Shown here piece by piece: positions 1 through 12,730 of a DNA stretch of 64,000 nucleotides. Made by a program: the position numbers and the translations under genes. How positions within the stretch are numbered: the stretch's first letter is position 1; each line of letters begins with the position of its first letter. Origin of the DNA: Liolophura sinensis (Eukaryota; Mollusca; Polyplacophora; Chitonida; Chitonidae); NCBI RefSeq assembly GCF_032854445.1, contig NC_088300.1, forward strand, positions 56,578,984 to 56,642,983, written 5' to 3'. Under the pieces are notes generated by a model. It did no database searches and had not been told where the DNA came from. It worked only from the letters and a program-made list of their open reading frames with translations.

Positions 1-2166
1 CAAAATGGTCACCGTATACCCTCCTACATGCACACTGCAAGATAATCGAAAACTATTGAATCGTTTCAGGATAAACAAACAAGAACAAAGTTTACCAAAG
101 TATCTTGAAAGGAATTTAGGTGTGTAATGGGTGTGATTTTATCTACTCGTAATCAGGCATTAGCGATGTGTTATGTGACCATTCCCTGTACCACAGCTGT
201 GCACAAGTATATTTATTGTATAACGGGAGTCACAAAGCAGGCAATCCGATAATGTTGTCTATCCCTCTCCATACTGGACCAACTCGAACATCCCAAAACT
301 GTCCACTCTGGTTCTTAGCCAACATGGCAACGCCTCGTTGCGCCGCGTATTGCAAGCAACGAGTTAAGTCACATGCATGATAATGTGGAATATAGGCGAA
401 CAAGGCAGGCTCAATACAATGTGAATACAAAAGAGATGATTCAGGCGGTCTGAATAAAAATGTGAACTGCAGAACACACGAAACAGGCTGCTTGAGTGTG
501 AAAAAGAAGCAGCGACAGACATCCCAGGTATCGATATGGTAACATAGAGATATCGGACTTCATCTGTGACAACAGCGGAAGACAGATGGTTCTGGAGTAA
601 TCGTTGATAACAGAGAGGAAGTGGCAAATGGGGCACAATGATTTATATGATGCCTATAATGGTAAGGAACGAGAAAAGACATTTCGTGTATGGTGACGGA
701 AGCTGTATGATCACGTCTAAGATACGACGAGAATAATCATGCAAGGCTGAATATTCAGTTAGATAACGACTTACTGCAGAGCAGACAATAGGAAAAAGGG
801 AGGAGGGCGCAATTTGAGGTGTCTCCATCGTTCCTTAGATGCACTGACGCCTTTTCATTCGTGACAGTCGATATCGTATGTAGTTATCTGAATGAAACTT
901 GGTCGTTTTGGCACAGGGGGTAGCCAGACTGGCCGTCATGGCTGATAATATGGATAGAGGCAGATCGGGAAGAGATGTCATTTCTCTCAGTGGGAAGAGG
1001 CGTATTGTTTGAAAAGTCAAGAGAGAATGACGAGACACGTGTGGAATGGAATGAAGACAATGCAAGCATGTCAGACGACAGACGACAGTCGAGGGCGCCG
1101 TTCACAGAATGGTTGCCAAGGTGACTCGGTACCACATTCCCAGGACAGAAGTTCAAAGTATTAACTGTCATCATTCAATCAGGAATTGAAAACAAATTGG
1201 ATTGATTTGATTGGTGTTTCCAGACTTGCCACTCATTGAAGCACCAAAGCCAATAACAAAATAAGTTCTACTGTCAAGCAACCAAGATAGCATTAACAAT
1301 ATAATAACCACGAATGTACTGGTTATTATATAAGTATTATAAAAATATTATCTTGTAGAAAGATAAGGACTACATTAATTCGTATAGTTATTAACTTCGA
1401 CACAGTAGAAAACATTTTGTCAGGAGGCTTAGCAGTTAAATTGTAATGAAAACATCCCAAAAGGCTCTTAAATTTTCCTCAACCCAATAAAACAGTAATA
1501 AAACCTGAAATAGTATGGCATGCTGTTTCGGTATTTATTCCACAATTCTATCGTCCTACATGTTAAACATGCAGGTGTACATATGTAAAGTTTCTGTACA
1601 GTTGTAAAATGAACGTTTAGTATATTTTGGAGTACACGACTGTAATCGCATGTTATAGGGAACAAATGTATTTGATATCAGAAAATTCATCATCCGTCCC
1701 TTTACACTCAGTAGGTGTGGCTAACTTTAGTATAAATCGTTACATCAATCTGGCTAAAGCTTTGAAATCATTGCTTGAGCAACTCTCCAGCTATGTAATG
1801 TGAATGGACACTCTCTGCGAACAACATCAACATAAATGATAAGAATTGCTGACAGAAGATCAGCATGCTCGTAACATCTTTTGTTCATGTATCTGATTTG
1901 CTAAAGGTAGATACAATCTTCATATATTGACATATTCCTGCAATCTGTGGAAACAATATGAGAAAAATATGCATCGATATATGTGCGACAAGAATTTCAT
2001 GAAGAATGTTCGATTGATTCCCACAATGTTAATAAATAATCCCTCGCGTCCTTTCCTGGCAGTTAATTTTCTATTAAACCTTTGGTAAGACCTTCACAGA
2101 ATTTTATATATAGGCTATAAATGTTCGACTAACACTTCGCCAGTCCTAGCCGACCACAGTCACATT
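1..2166. other. No gene recognised
   Basis: AT-rich sequence. The open frames here are all under 100 codons, overlap each other on both strands, and show no domain, splice-bounded exon or compositional bias that I can recognise. No tandem array or SINE was seen. Confidence 0.6.
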
Positions 2167-2527
2167 CTTACAGCGCATGTTCCGCTCTCTACGCTCGCTT
2201 TACATCACTGCATCGTGCAACGCACGTAAGCTTGTTTAGACTTAGCTTCACCACTGGCGTCCGAGCGCAGAACTGCTTAATCAGTTTTCATCAATTAAAT
2301 TATTTCAGGTGTTTGTTGGATTCATGTTGTGGATACTTTAGATAAATAAATCGCTTGTGTATGAAGTATTATTAGAAAGAAAGGTTGAGACTAATTGTTT
2401 TTTCTTTCTTGACATCATGGTCTGCCTCATCACCGCGACCTCAGTGTCCCCGTCATTGTTCAAGATTTCTGAAACAAATTTGCTAGTGGTGGCAGTGATG
2501 TAAAGCGAATGTTAGAGAGTGGTGCTG
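2167..2527 (+). mobile_element. Non-autonomous TIR element (MITE-like), copy A
   Basis: The left end begins cttacagcgcat and continues with a ctctctacgctcgctttac block. The right end (2491-2527) carries the inverted counterpart, with gcagtgatgtaaagcgaa. The interior (for example atttcaggtgtttgttgga and caccgcgacctcagtg) is homologous to the reverse complement of 49474-49860. Two full-length relatives in opposite orientation, each bounded by the same inverted ends and lacking a long ORF, fit a DNA-transposon-derived MITE. The right terminus here has decayed compared with copy B. No target-site duplication could be assigned. Confidence 0.72.
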
Positions 2528-5240
2528 AAAACGGCTATAGATCAAGACCTTTCCCCAAACACCGAGTGACAAGCAACGACCATCAAAACGTTACTGTAAA
2601 ACAGAAAACAGATTGTTATGCATTTACTGTTTACGTAATTGGGATGTCACATTGGTATGCCAGTTATATCCACAACGAAGTAAAGGGCACACCATTTAAA
2701 GCTTTTTCGCAGTTATTTGTGAACCAACATCAAAGCAAAACATTTAAAGCCTGATAAGCGTTAACGAGTGATTGGTGGGTAGTGAGTTTTGAGAAGTAGT
2801 AGGTGTTATGGACTTATACAAGCCTAGTATATTGATGTCTATTCTCGAGGCGTTACCAGGCTCTCAGAAAAGATACCTCAGCTTCAGCGCCAAATTCCTA
2901 TGAAAGGCAGATAGATGACATAATCGTTCGCTTATGAATGGTCAAGTGGAACATAAATAGATCATAAGTCGTTTTCTCAATTGTATGCAGGACAGATGAA
3001 GCTGTGGTGAGTGCGTCATTCTCACGGCAGTGAGCGTCTTCGTGGGGCAACAAAGAAGCTGAAGGCGATATAATTCTTCCGTAGATTCTCGAGGGGTATA
3101 CAGTGTACAAATTGTATCACAGAGTCGATTCTCCAGTCGCGTAAGTAGATCATGTCCAGGTAATGCCCGAGGTCATATAGTTTAATAGCTTATTGAAGGT
3201 CAGTTTTATAACTGATTCAGCTATTATATGGGTTATATATTATCCGTAAATAACTGCGTGATTGCACACTATTATAGCCGCCCTCAACGGTTATTCGGAT
3301 AAGGCATTTACTGGGCTTCGGCAAAATCTTGTTCTGTGCTGGGAACAGTGCGTCGTCAACACTTTCTGATTTTAGTAAGTCATTGTTATGCTGGCATGAT
3401 TGACGATAAAGACTCTTCCATATAAAAAGTCTAATTATTGAAGATTCGCACTCGTCAACTAACCAGTAGGCCTATCATTATACAGCAGACCCAAACCTGG
3501 CGGTTATCCCTAGTTTATCCCTTATTCCCCGTCCCTCCCTCCCTCCCCCCAACTTCTCCTCGTCATTCTCACGCCAATTGCATCACAGGTCAGCTGTGTG
3601 TTTTAAACTAATCGATAATCTAAATCGTCACTTTTCAGTTCAGCTCATCTCAGCGGAGACACGCTTCAAATTGCGATGGCTGAGTATGACATGCCCTTCG
3701 TCTTCATGTGAGGAGGATTACTATAGGCAGGTCTGAATAGCGAATACACATACGGGTCGAGAGAAATTGTAAAGGAATACGATGCTACCGAAAGACAGAT
3801 GAGGGGTTCTGTAAGATCGAAAGTCGGGGGTCATGTGACCACCATTTCGTGTCGAAAACAAAATGGCCACCCAATGTTGGAGCATTGGGGATTTAGATCG
3901 CTTTCGGCCACTTCACTAGCGAAAAGGAAGGCCTAGTTGTACAAAATAACATCACGAAAGCTCTGCATAAATACTATCTGGAAAGCCGTTTTTTGCTATA
4001 CAAATCCAACGGATACAAGATCGCTGACAGCGATTCAAAAACAAAAATATGTAACAATATGCACAATAACGTTGTGTGGACAATTTTCTCACCCCTTTAC
4101 TAAGGAGATCCGTCTTAAAGAATTCTCCAAAAATGAGCAGATGTTTTATATGGAAGACCGCTCCCTCAATCACGCCAACATATAACAAAAAGCGCAGTGT
4201 GTCTAGTTGTGCATTGGTATTAAAACGCGCGTCAGTATTCGTGTGACTGTTTTTACCGCGTTGTTTTGCAGCTAAAGAAGGTAAGAAAGTACCCGGAAGT
4301 ATCAATAAGCCACTTGTATAAGCATGCTGTAGTACAATCTCATTGATGTCTTCCGCATCAATAGTAAATGGAACTGCGTTGTTTGTATCGACAATTTCTG
4401 TGGTGAATTAGGTGTGCTTACTAACCAGATCATTGTTGTAAAGTATATATATAGCAAAATAATCGCTTCGCCCCTTATACGGTAAAACTAGCCCTATATA
4501 AATCTTTTCTAGACCCTTGCTTGTTTGTTAACTTCCAAGAGGCAGTCTTTTATTATGCTCCAGAAATGACCGGAGATTTATCCTCTCTATGGAAGAGGAA
4601 TAATTGGTAAGCTAAGTCACACATGCGCTTTGAAGTCAGATTGTACCGGAAACCTCAGATTGATCGGGTTAATAGTTCTTTAAGAGCTATTTTTACTGAA
4701 CTGATAAGGTTAACACAGTCCCTTTCCATTTTCTCTGATTCTGACATCATCCCATATAGCTCTGCGCAAAGTGCTTCATGATATCCAACTTGTCCAATAC
4801 AGTACTTTGTAAATAAAGGCATAACGTGTTAAAATACTGTATTCATGATTAACTGTTATTTACAAGTCGATAATCTGGCTAATCAGAAACTTTAGTTGTT
4901 TTATCGTGGTTTTATCGAATCTACCTATTCTTTCAGGTAAATAACGCTGACTAGGGCTCGCCAAAGACACAGAAACTGTTTGTTGTGTCAAATTTGTGAT
5001 TATCCATCGAATGTTTTCTTTTAAGACAAAGACTATTTGAAAACTTTCGTGACAAGGGTGAAGACTAGTGCTTACGAACAGACGTTAATATCAAGTTGGT
5101 GGTACTCTCAAGATAGATACAGGTGGTACTCATACGTATCTGTACTCTTTATATCAATTTGGAAAAGACCTTTGCGTGTAGAACAGAGTTATATATCTAG
5201 ACCGTGAATTAGTAGCTTTTCTGAAACCATGAGCAATGAA
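2528..5240. other. No gene recognised
   Basis: Intergenic sequence. Overlapping small frames occur on both strands at 3937-4305 (82 and 117 codons), but neither resembles a known domain and each is the shadow of the other, so neither is called. A C-rich run at 3527-3550 is listed separately. Confidence 0.55.
3527..3550 (-). other. Candidate G-quadruplex motif on minus strand
   Basis: The plus strand holds four or more C runs of 3-6 bases separated by single T bases. The minus strand therefore has at least four G runs of three or more with one-base loops, which meets the usual G3+N1-7 quadruplex pattern. No gene start is recognisable next to it. Confidence 0.6.
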
Positions 5241-5350
5241 AGCATCTCATAATGTGTCTTGAAGGAAGGAAATGCATCATAATGTGGCGCTCAGGAAGAA
5301 AACACCTCATAATAAAGCGCTCAAAAAGGACACACCTCATAATGTAGCGC
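5241..5350. repeat. Short tandem repeat, about 31 bp x 4
   Basis: The phrase ctcataatg (once catcataatg) recurs about every 31 bases, followed by ag/cgctcaggaag-like sequence. The copies are imperfect. This explains the small open frame over the region, which I do not treat as a gene. Confidence 0.7.
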
Positions 5351-5567
5351 CCACTGAAATATATACCTATTTACTCTGGACACACAGAATGGTATGCGAG
5401 TCCAGACATGTTTGCTTCCTCTATCCCATTCAAGTAAGACAACTTGGCTGTGATTAAAATCAACTTTTGACAGAAATTAATGAAAAAAAAACGTGTATAG
5501 CCAAGACCCAGACGCAAACAGAAGACATCTGTGAACATCGGAGAAAGAAAAGCACTCGAGTAAAAGG

Positions 5568-5691
5568 AGGCGCCGTTTTCATCCAACGTTTGTATCTCTT
5601 TACAGATTTCTAAAGCAGCCATTGTACCGGTTTCCTTGACAACAGCCACTAAATGTCGGAAAAGATCATAGCCACGCCTGTCGTCACGCAG
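5568..5691 (-). pseudogene. Possible CARD/death-fold-like exon remnant
   Basis: On the minus strand an open frame reads LRDDRRGYDLFRHL followed by VAVVKETGTMAALEI and CKEIQTLDENG. The RG-x3-F spacing followed by an ETG turn is like the end of a CARD domain (helices 5-6), as in caspase or adaptor CARDs. Upstream, a one-base frame change would continue the match with EFLDL, but the frame as given hits a stop. No convincing splice site bounds it. This is a resemblance by eye only; a chance open frame is quite possible. Confidence 0.22.
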
Positions 5692-5699
5692 AATAAATC

Positions 5700-6813
5700 A
5701 AGAAACTCTTAAGTGAGCCAAATTGTTTGCCAATATCAACATTCATTGATTTGGAAAATCTGCCGCAATGTACAGAACATCGTTTTTCTGGGTGACAATG
5801 AGTCCACTCTCTTGATAATGTATCCAATTCCAAGCCAGAACAATACGACTGTTATCACTAAGTTACGCAAGAAAAACAAGACGCTAAAAACAGCCGATGG
5901 GAACATTCTGCAAATTACTTGGTGAACAAGGTGTGTTTTATTTACGAATCAATGCTATCTGAAGCTATTCCAACACGAAACATTCAAGTCCCTGTGCGAT
6001 ATTTTGATTTCGAATTTTTGATCTTCCAAAGTTCTCGGCAGCACCGTACAAAAAGCCTTCCAAGTGATTCTACTTTTATCGCTACAACTTTCTATAAGCA
6101 ACGCTTATTCATCTCATATACAGCATATGCAATTCTAATTCGTTAATCTACTTAGTTGATATGTCACACGTCTGATATTTCGTTGTCATCAACAAGACGA
6201 TATATATACATACATATCTCTAGTAAACTTAGCACACAGATATCTTTTCAGTCAATAAGACAATAAATAGTTTACATCCGTGAGGAGACAGTTAACTGCT
6301 TTTAATAATCTGTCCAATAAATCCCCACGTGTCTCTCCCCAATATATGCTCAAAATATCAAATCAGTTTGATTCTCCCGATCTACCGGGTCCGGCAGAAG
6401 CAAAGAATGCTGCCATACTGGAGAAAATTTGTTCCGAATTCTTGCTCCCAACAATGGCGTTGTTGCGAGCAACAACTTCAACACAACTTATGTAACGTAG
6501 TAAAAAACTTCCTTACGTAGCTGGTCTTTTTCTGGAGAATTTCTCAAGCACTTAGAATCCTTGCCTATGCTATGAACATCCACGCAGAGCTACTATTGTA
6601 GCCAATGAGTGTCCCCCTTCAGATGCTCATCTTACGTGCCTCTCTCTCCGTGTTACACTGCTGCCCCCAGCAGTCTTTACAGCTACCTATGTCCTTAAGG
6701 TTATGGAGACTGGAGTATTTTGACCCTGTTAATCATGTCATGTAAGACCAAGCTCATGGACCCCAGCCAAGATAAGTAAACACAAAGTAACGTTTTGACG
6801 TCCATGGATGACG
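5700..6813. other. Region downstream of the GPCR gene; no other gene recognised
   Basis: It lies 3' of the minus-strand receptor gene, so part of it is presumably 3' UTR. I see no clear AATAAA on the minus strand close to the stop; ATTAAA occurs near 6301. The small frames here match nothing I recognise. Confidence 0.5.
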
Positions 6814-7568
6814 CTAGGCGCATGATGACGTTAGTCTAGTTGAGGCCAAGTCAAGATGGCCCATTCCTGGTTTCCGGTCACCCGGATAAATCCGGATTGC
6901 CTTTCTCAACGCGGCTCTGAATTCTGAGGACACAACGCTGTAGATGACGGGGTTTCCGGCACTGTTCATGAGTACTAATATCCGGAAAAACCAGCTGAGG
7001 CGTAGAATAGTTATGTTGTTACCACAGACGCCGGTAACTTTTTGCAGAAGGTCGCAAACTTTCCAGAGGTTCTGATAGATGAAGGTGGGGAGTAGGCACA
7101 CCCATAACGACACGACGATTCCAGTCACCATAAACGCCACTTGTCTGTTTCTGCGTGCATGAGAGCCCGGATGTTCCGACCGGGAAGTTGTTTTCTTGGC
7201 AGTCCGCAATAAAGTGCGCACGATGAGAACATTAAATACTACCAGGCATATCATAGGCACCAGGATGAAAATACAAAACACCGCTGTGTCATATTTCAGT
7301 TGCCATGGATGCATGTCCCAGCCGCATAACGTTACATTGACGCCGTCGCTGACTCTCTCGTAATATGCGGACATCGTGGCGTAGGGAGCGGAGACGGCGA
7401 TGGAGAGTCCCCAGATAGCACACAGCACCGCCATGGTGGTGCGCTTAGATAGCACTTGTCGGGCACGGAGCGGGTGACATACCGCCACGTAACGGTCCAC
7501 GCTTAGTACCAGCACTGTTAATAGCGACGACACCAACGCACCTCGGTCAAAAAACCCAGCAAAGTGAC
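6814..7568 (-). CDS. Rhodopsin-class (class A) GPCR, exon 2 (TM3 to C-terminus)
   Basis: This is the second and last exon of a predicted 347-residue seven-transmembrane receptor at the cell surface. It starts after a tttacatttacag acceptor with GT, which completes the TM3 cysteine codon (C97), and ends at a stop at 6814-6816. Visible hallmarks: DRY at 121-123 (SVDRYVAVCHPL), TM4 tryptophan W149, ECL2 cysteine C178 (partner of C97) with an N-glycosylation sequon at N174, TM5 proline P201, a basic ICL3 (RTAKKTTSRS), TM6 ending in C254-L-L-P257, and TM7 GNPVIY (N302-P303-Y306) followed by a short tail. The CWxP tryptophan of TM6 is leucine (L255) here. The overall look is that of an invertebrate neuropeptide-type receptor; the ligand cannot be named. 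Confidence 0.92.
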
Positions 7569-8572
7569 CTGTAAATGTAAACCAAGTTTCATTTTAAAAG
7601 ATACAGCGATAGTATCACCGTTAAAGAATATATCAAACGCTGTTAACCAACAATCAAATAAATAAATAAATAAATTGACGTTGACTTTTCAAGATTTTTA
7701 CTCTTTATCTGCAATGGTTTTTAACATTTATATAGCAAAGTGTCCGTCTTATCTCTTAAAGCAGTCGCAACTCGCGCCTGACGTAACATTCATGACCACA
7801 AACTAGGGATGTGACTTAGCTTTCTCAGATTTTCTTTTCCAACCAAAATATCATGGTCAGGGACGTATGTTTGAAAACAAAATTTTAAAGCAATCCAAAA
7901 AGAATAGACAGAAACATGCGGAAAGAAAACTTGCAACGAACATATATAGGTCTAGGGACAGACAAGAAAGTTGAAAACAATATATTCACTGGAGTAAGTG
8001 TTAAGCTAAAGCGATACATAGCCAAGTGATCAAACTAGGGTATAAGGCTGTATTGATATCTGTATTGATCTAACTTCTCGCCAGATATTTATAGAGTAAA
8101 TCAATGAAATGACATGATGGTCGACCATACAATTTTTGCATACTGAAAACTGTCTCTACTGTAATTTCACCTGCTGTGTGTACAAGTCATGATTTGACCA
8201 CTTTTGTACCAACGATTTCGACAAGAAGCTAGTGTTGTGACTGATCAAACTCATCGTATATTAATACTTAAGGGAATACACATTTTATTGAATTTTCTTC
8301 ATTCTTTTCTGAAGACTCGTGAAACGATATTATCTAAGTAGAAAAAGTTTACGAAGGTGACGTTAAAATGCTGAATACCGTCTAAAGCAGATATATGTTG
8401 CCAAAACATTGTTATGATCATTCCTGGACAGTACGGTATTCACATCCTACAGCGAGCAGACGACACAGATCGAGTGGAAACACATGACGAAACACATAGT
8501 GACTCACAACACTTCGTCAAGACCAGAAGCAGTTACTGACTAGATCAAAGAATAGGGATAGTTTATACTCAC
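7569..8572 (-). other. Intron of the GPCR gene (phase 1)
   Basis: The donor is GTGAGT right after the codon fragment TTC-T, and the acceptor is tttacatttacag. The phase-1 splice rebuilds a TGT cysteine. The 1004-bp intron holds no recognised repeat or gene apart from a short (aaat)n run near 7660. Confidence 0.9.
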
Positions 8573-8861
8573 AGAACTCCTGACCGCCATACATTATCCT
8601 GAGCTGGAAAAGGTTGGTGAGCGGCCAGACGGGAATGATAAGCAGGACGAGAGTGTCCGAGATACAGAGACTGGTCAGGCAATAGTAGATAGGCCGCCTC
8701 ATCTCACGTACTCTGGTCACGGCGAGCAGGATGCTCGCGTTACCGATCACTCCTACGAGGATGATCAGAAGACAGACCGACAGAAGGATGTACTTTTCGT
8801 GGACCGGAAGCGAATCCTGCCAACCGTTTCCGGTTGAACTCCCATTGGTCATATCCGCCAT
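8573..8861 (-). CDS. Rhodopsin-class (class A) GPCR, exon 1 (N-terminus to TM2)
   Basis: It encodes residues 1-96 and the first base of C97. The ATG at 8861 is preceded in frame by a stop (TAA TGC AGT ATG), which fixes this start unless an unseen upstream exon is spliced in. The extracellular N-terminus of about 24 residues carries an NGS glycosylation sequon at N6. TM1 (about 25-49) contains the N41 of the GN motif, followed by the ICL1 stretch REMRRPIYYCL. TM2 (about 60-82) has the sodium-site aspartate D69 in LCISDTLVLL. The exon ends at GGQEFC just before TM3. Together with exon 2 it gives an intact seven-TM receptor. Two-exon structure and compact size are usual for this family in invertebrates. 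Confidence 0.92.
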
Positions 8862-11800
8862 ACTGCATTAGATTATAGGATCACCGCTAGGTGGAGCCAT
8901 CATGGCGAGATACTGGCATACTCCAATGTGATCTCTTCCAATGTCTTTCGAATGTTCGGCATTCTCCTGTCAGCTGTCCTGAATGTCGATGTGAACATTC
9001 CTGAACATGTGCCTTATACCTGCAGATAAAAAAGACAAATACAGCTAAGAGGCTTGTCAGTGTGTGTATATAGCTTTGCCGGAATTATAAATGATCTTTA
9101 CCCATGATAACACACTACCGAATGCAAACACCATTAGTTCAATGTATATAGACCCGCAATAAAACGCAAACAAAATGCCTTGTCTTTTTCACTTTTTTCT
9201 TAACTGACTATAGCCTGAAGGGTTGTTTTTTTCTCTCTGAATGTACACTGTTCAGCTGAGGTATAATCTTTTCCGTGCATTGATATATTGTTATTCAGGA
9301 TAACAGCTGTTCTAAAACTACGGAGTGCTTGTAACTAGAACCGATTTTAGCGCGGATAACGGCCCTGGGTTACGTCGGGTGTATGACATCACCCAATAAA
9401 TTACCATACCCACACATAATCTCACAATAAATACCGTATGGGCCGTGATGAAAGCACAATGAAATCAGCTTTCGTCAACGGATATCAGGGCGTTTCCATC
9501 ACAGAATACTGTTCTACAGGTCATGGCTAAACACCCTATGCGGCTTACTTGGCCTTTCACTCCATAGCTTTTCATTATAACATATCAAAGTAATTTGGTT
9601 TTACACACGACCTCTTAGAATGAGGTGTCACATGAAAATAAGATGGCTTCAGTTTCAATTTCCTACACATATTAGCGTTTTTATCAGATGGATGTGATTA
9701 GCCACGTGAAAAAAAAACATTCCGTTAATAAGATAAAATCAAATATTTTTAGAAACAAACAACGGTTTGTTCCTTAATATGTAGCTGAAGCCTAAAGGAG
9801 AAATGATGTCCAAGGAAGCGAAACTACCCAATAATACACCAGTCCAATTTATTCAAGGAAAAGTCATATATGTGTACATTAATATTAATGTACAACTTCA
9901 AATCTCACTTCGTGGTTTGTGATGAGACACCCTGAACTCTGCTAGTAATCCTAATGAATGGTCAGATCAGTGTCGCCTTTAGGTTAATGGTGAAGCCCAA
10001 AATAACAACATGGGATATTTCTCAACAGCAGTTCTTCATAGAATTTGCGTTTCTTTCACTCTCTTTGAAATCGTAAGGAATTCGTCATCTTATTCTATTG
10101 CAGTCGGTCTTTTTGTTCATCATCGAGACTAATGTTCCGTGATGATGGCGTGAAATAAACCGAGCCAGACGTACAAGGGAGATGGATGGACGGTCAGAGA
10201 CTCAGGGCCATCTTCTGCTCTTTGTTTGTTAGCAATAAAGAGTTGAGCTGTCTACCATCATTGGCGTTTTAATAGCTATGTGCTTATCGGCAAAGATGTG
10301 CACAGAATAACAATCAGTGTCACTGATGGCACAATGCCGACAAAGAAGCTCAGCTCAAAATAATTTTTATTAAAGATTTAATCTTCCAACAACACGCAAA
10401 GTGAATCTGACTTGAATTTAAATCACAGCTATACACGGTTGTGATGACAGATTGGATTGGGACTTCAAGGTTGACCTCGCTCGTCATTTTGACAAAAGTA
10501 ATTAAGCTACATTGGCTACAACATATAGAGCAAAATAACAGCGACTCCAAAAATTGAGGTCATAATGCTATGATATTCTTAAACGATGCCAATAGATTGG
10601 CTACAACACTAACTTAATTATCGTTTGGCGTGAGCATCCGGCATCTAGGAACACAAGCTTTAACTATATTTTCCTTTTTATCAAATAAATACATGTATCT
10701 TTCAAAAGACTTAGATTCACGCATCCCGCCTTGTGTCTCACTCTGTCATGTTAAGAATGCTGCGTTGACTGGAACATAAATACCCGTAATAACTGTTACC
10801 AGCAGATCTATATACGCTTACATGCAATCGCTTTCAATATTTGATAACTATACAAACCAGGGCGTTTTGGGAATGTTTGAGTCTCAAATCTTGCTCTAAA
10901 AATGTGGAAGCAGATAGATCAACTGTTACTTTGTTCTGCAGCGAACGGCATCTGACCATTAATAAAACGACTGTTTGATGCGGGGCTCTAAGTCAGGAGA
11001 CGGCAAGTCTCCCGTGTGTGCTGAGATTCGAAACACCCCAGTATTACCCGGGGCTTTCTGGTCGGGTAAAGAATCGGGATCGCGACAACCCGATTAATAA
11101 GTCATGTGTTTACAGTGCTGTGAGGCAGCGGGATTGTATAAAATACACATCTCCAAATCATCGGTTAGCAATGGAAATTTAGGAAGATTAACAATTTTCC
11201 AAGCTTTAACAACCGGGCCAAATGAATGAAAGGTAAATTACAGAAAAAGACGTGGAACAGGAAACATTGGCCGGCACAGATTTTATGGGCTTGGTTGCAT
11301 TTAACCAGCCTGTACAGCGTTACCACAAAAAACAGAAGCACTGATGGAAAACACAAAACACGTACAATTTGCCGGAATAGCCAGTTTAATCATCTACAAA
11401 CAATATACATAGACATGGCTGTCCAGTGTAGAATGAATATATTGTGGCATAATTTAGCTTAATAGCCGGGGAATTCGATTTTAATGTGTACCGCACAATG
11501 TTTGAATCCGAAATAAACATTTATGGACAATATAACCGGGCAATAATTGGCACCAGAATGTGTACACCGTTAGGATTGTGATTCAGAGATGCCACACACG
11601 CCTTTTTGCCACATAAAAGCCACAGAAAACAGCTATAGTGTGCATCGTTTGAAACAAATTTGACAAAAATATTACAGAGTCCTGGGAAAATATTAGGGTC
11701 TTGAGTGATGGCAAACAGGACGAACTTGACCCAACAATACGCACGCGCAGTCAAGAGCCTATGTATGTATACATGGTATGAACTGTGATTTGGATACGTC

Positions 11801-12730
11801 ACTTACCAGTTCAGTTTCTTGACTTTTTCTCACGCAGACCACAGGTCCCCAATTGGGCCTACAAAGAGGATAACACGTCTTATGATAACATAACAAATAT
11901 TACTGTAAATGCAAAACTTTTCAAATCACTGTATTATATAGATAAATAAAAGTTAAGATAGAGGCCCCAAAAGTGAAATAGTAATAGACATGCTATTAGA
12001 GCTAATCTCTGCATCTGATTTGGGAATTTCGTCTTGGCAAAGTATACGTCACAAAACACTTTAATTGTCGTAAACTGATCATAGTTTAACTGTACACTTG
12101 ATATTCAAATAGCCAAAATCACGTGAAATCTTAATATCATGTTGACACCCACTATAGCGGTACAAGACAACACCGTGGTATATTAGGCAACGTCACTTAT
12201 GTTAAAAACCAATATCACGCAAACAACCATTATCATATTGTTAAAAGTGCAGATCATGTTAAAAGCTAACATGAAGTATTTTTCCAATATTGCACCAAGT
12301 GGTCAGCTGTTGACATTGACCTGTCAATATTACAGAAGCTTATGTTTCAGAAACATATATGTTTTACCATTTTTACACTATCCTTTCATGTTAACATATA
12401 CGAAGATTTAGCTGCTAAATATTATACCAAAGAGATATATTAATTACGAAATTTTGCGAAATTTTATAAAGGTTTATAGGATGTAAAGTGACCACATAAC
12501 GTTTTCTCGAATCAACATGTACATCAAAGTGTTATTTATTGAAGTCATGATAAAAGGTTTAGGCTCACTAATCCTTACTCGTATAACAAAAATCTAATAT
12601 GAAATAAGGCTTTGTAAAGTGATAAAAAGTGATCAGAATGCATGGATTGACAGGAGATCCCACACAGCGGATCTAGTTTCGCCTAATTCACCAAAAAGAC
12701 TTACTGCAACAAATGCAAGTCATTATAATT
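8862..12730. other. No gene recognised; 5' flank of the GPCR and intergenic DNA
   Basis: The first few hundred bases presumably include the receptor promoter and 5' UTR, but I see no convincing TATA or initiator. The rest holds only short, mutually overlapping frames. A 22-bp perfect palindrome at 9873-9894 is listed separately. Confidence 0.55.
9873..9894. repeat. Perfect 22-bp palindrome
   Basis: tgtacattaat is followed immediately by its exact reverse complement attaatgtaca with no spacer. It is AT-rich and may be chance or a dimer-binding site. It is 1.0 kb upstream of the GPCR start codon. Confidence 0.8.

Noticed and set aside
3937-4305. Overlapping plus and minus frames of 82 and 117 codons
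   Set aside because: Mutual shadows with no recognisable domain or splice boundaries.
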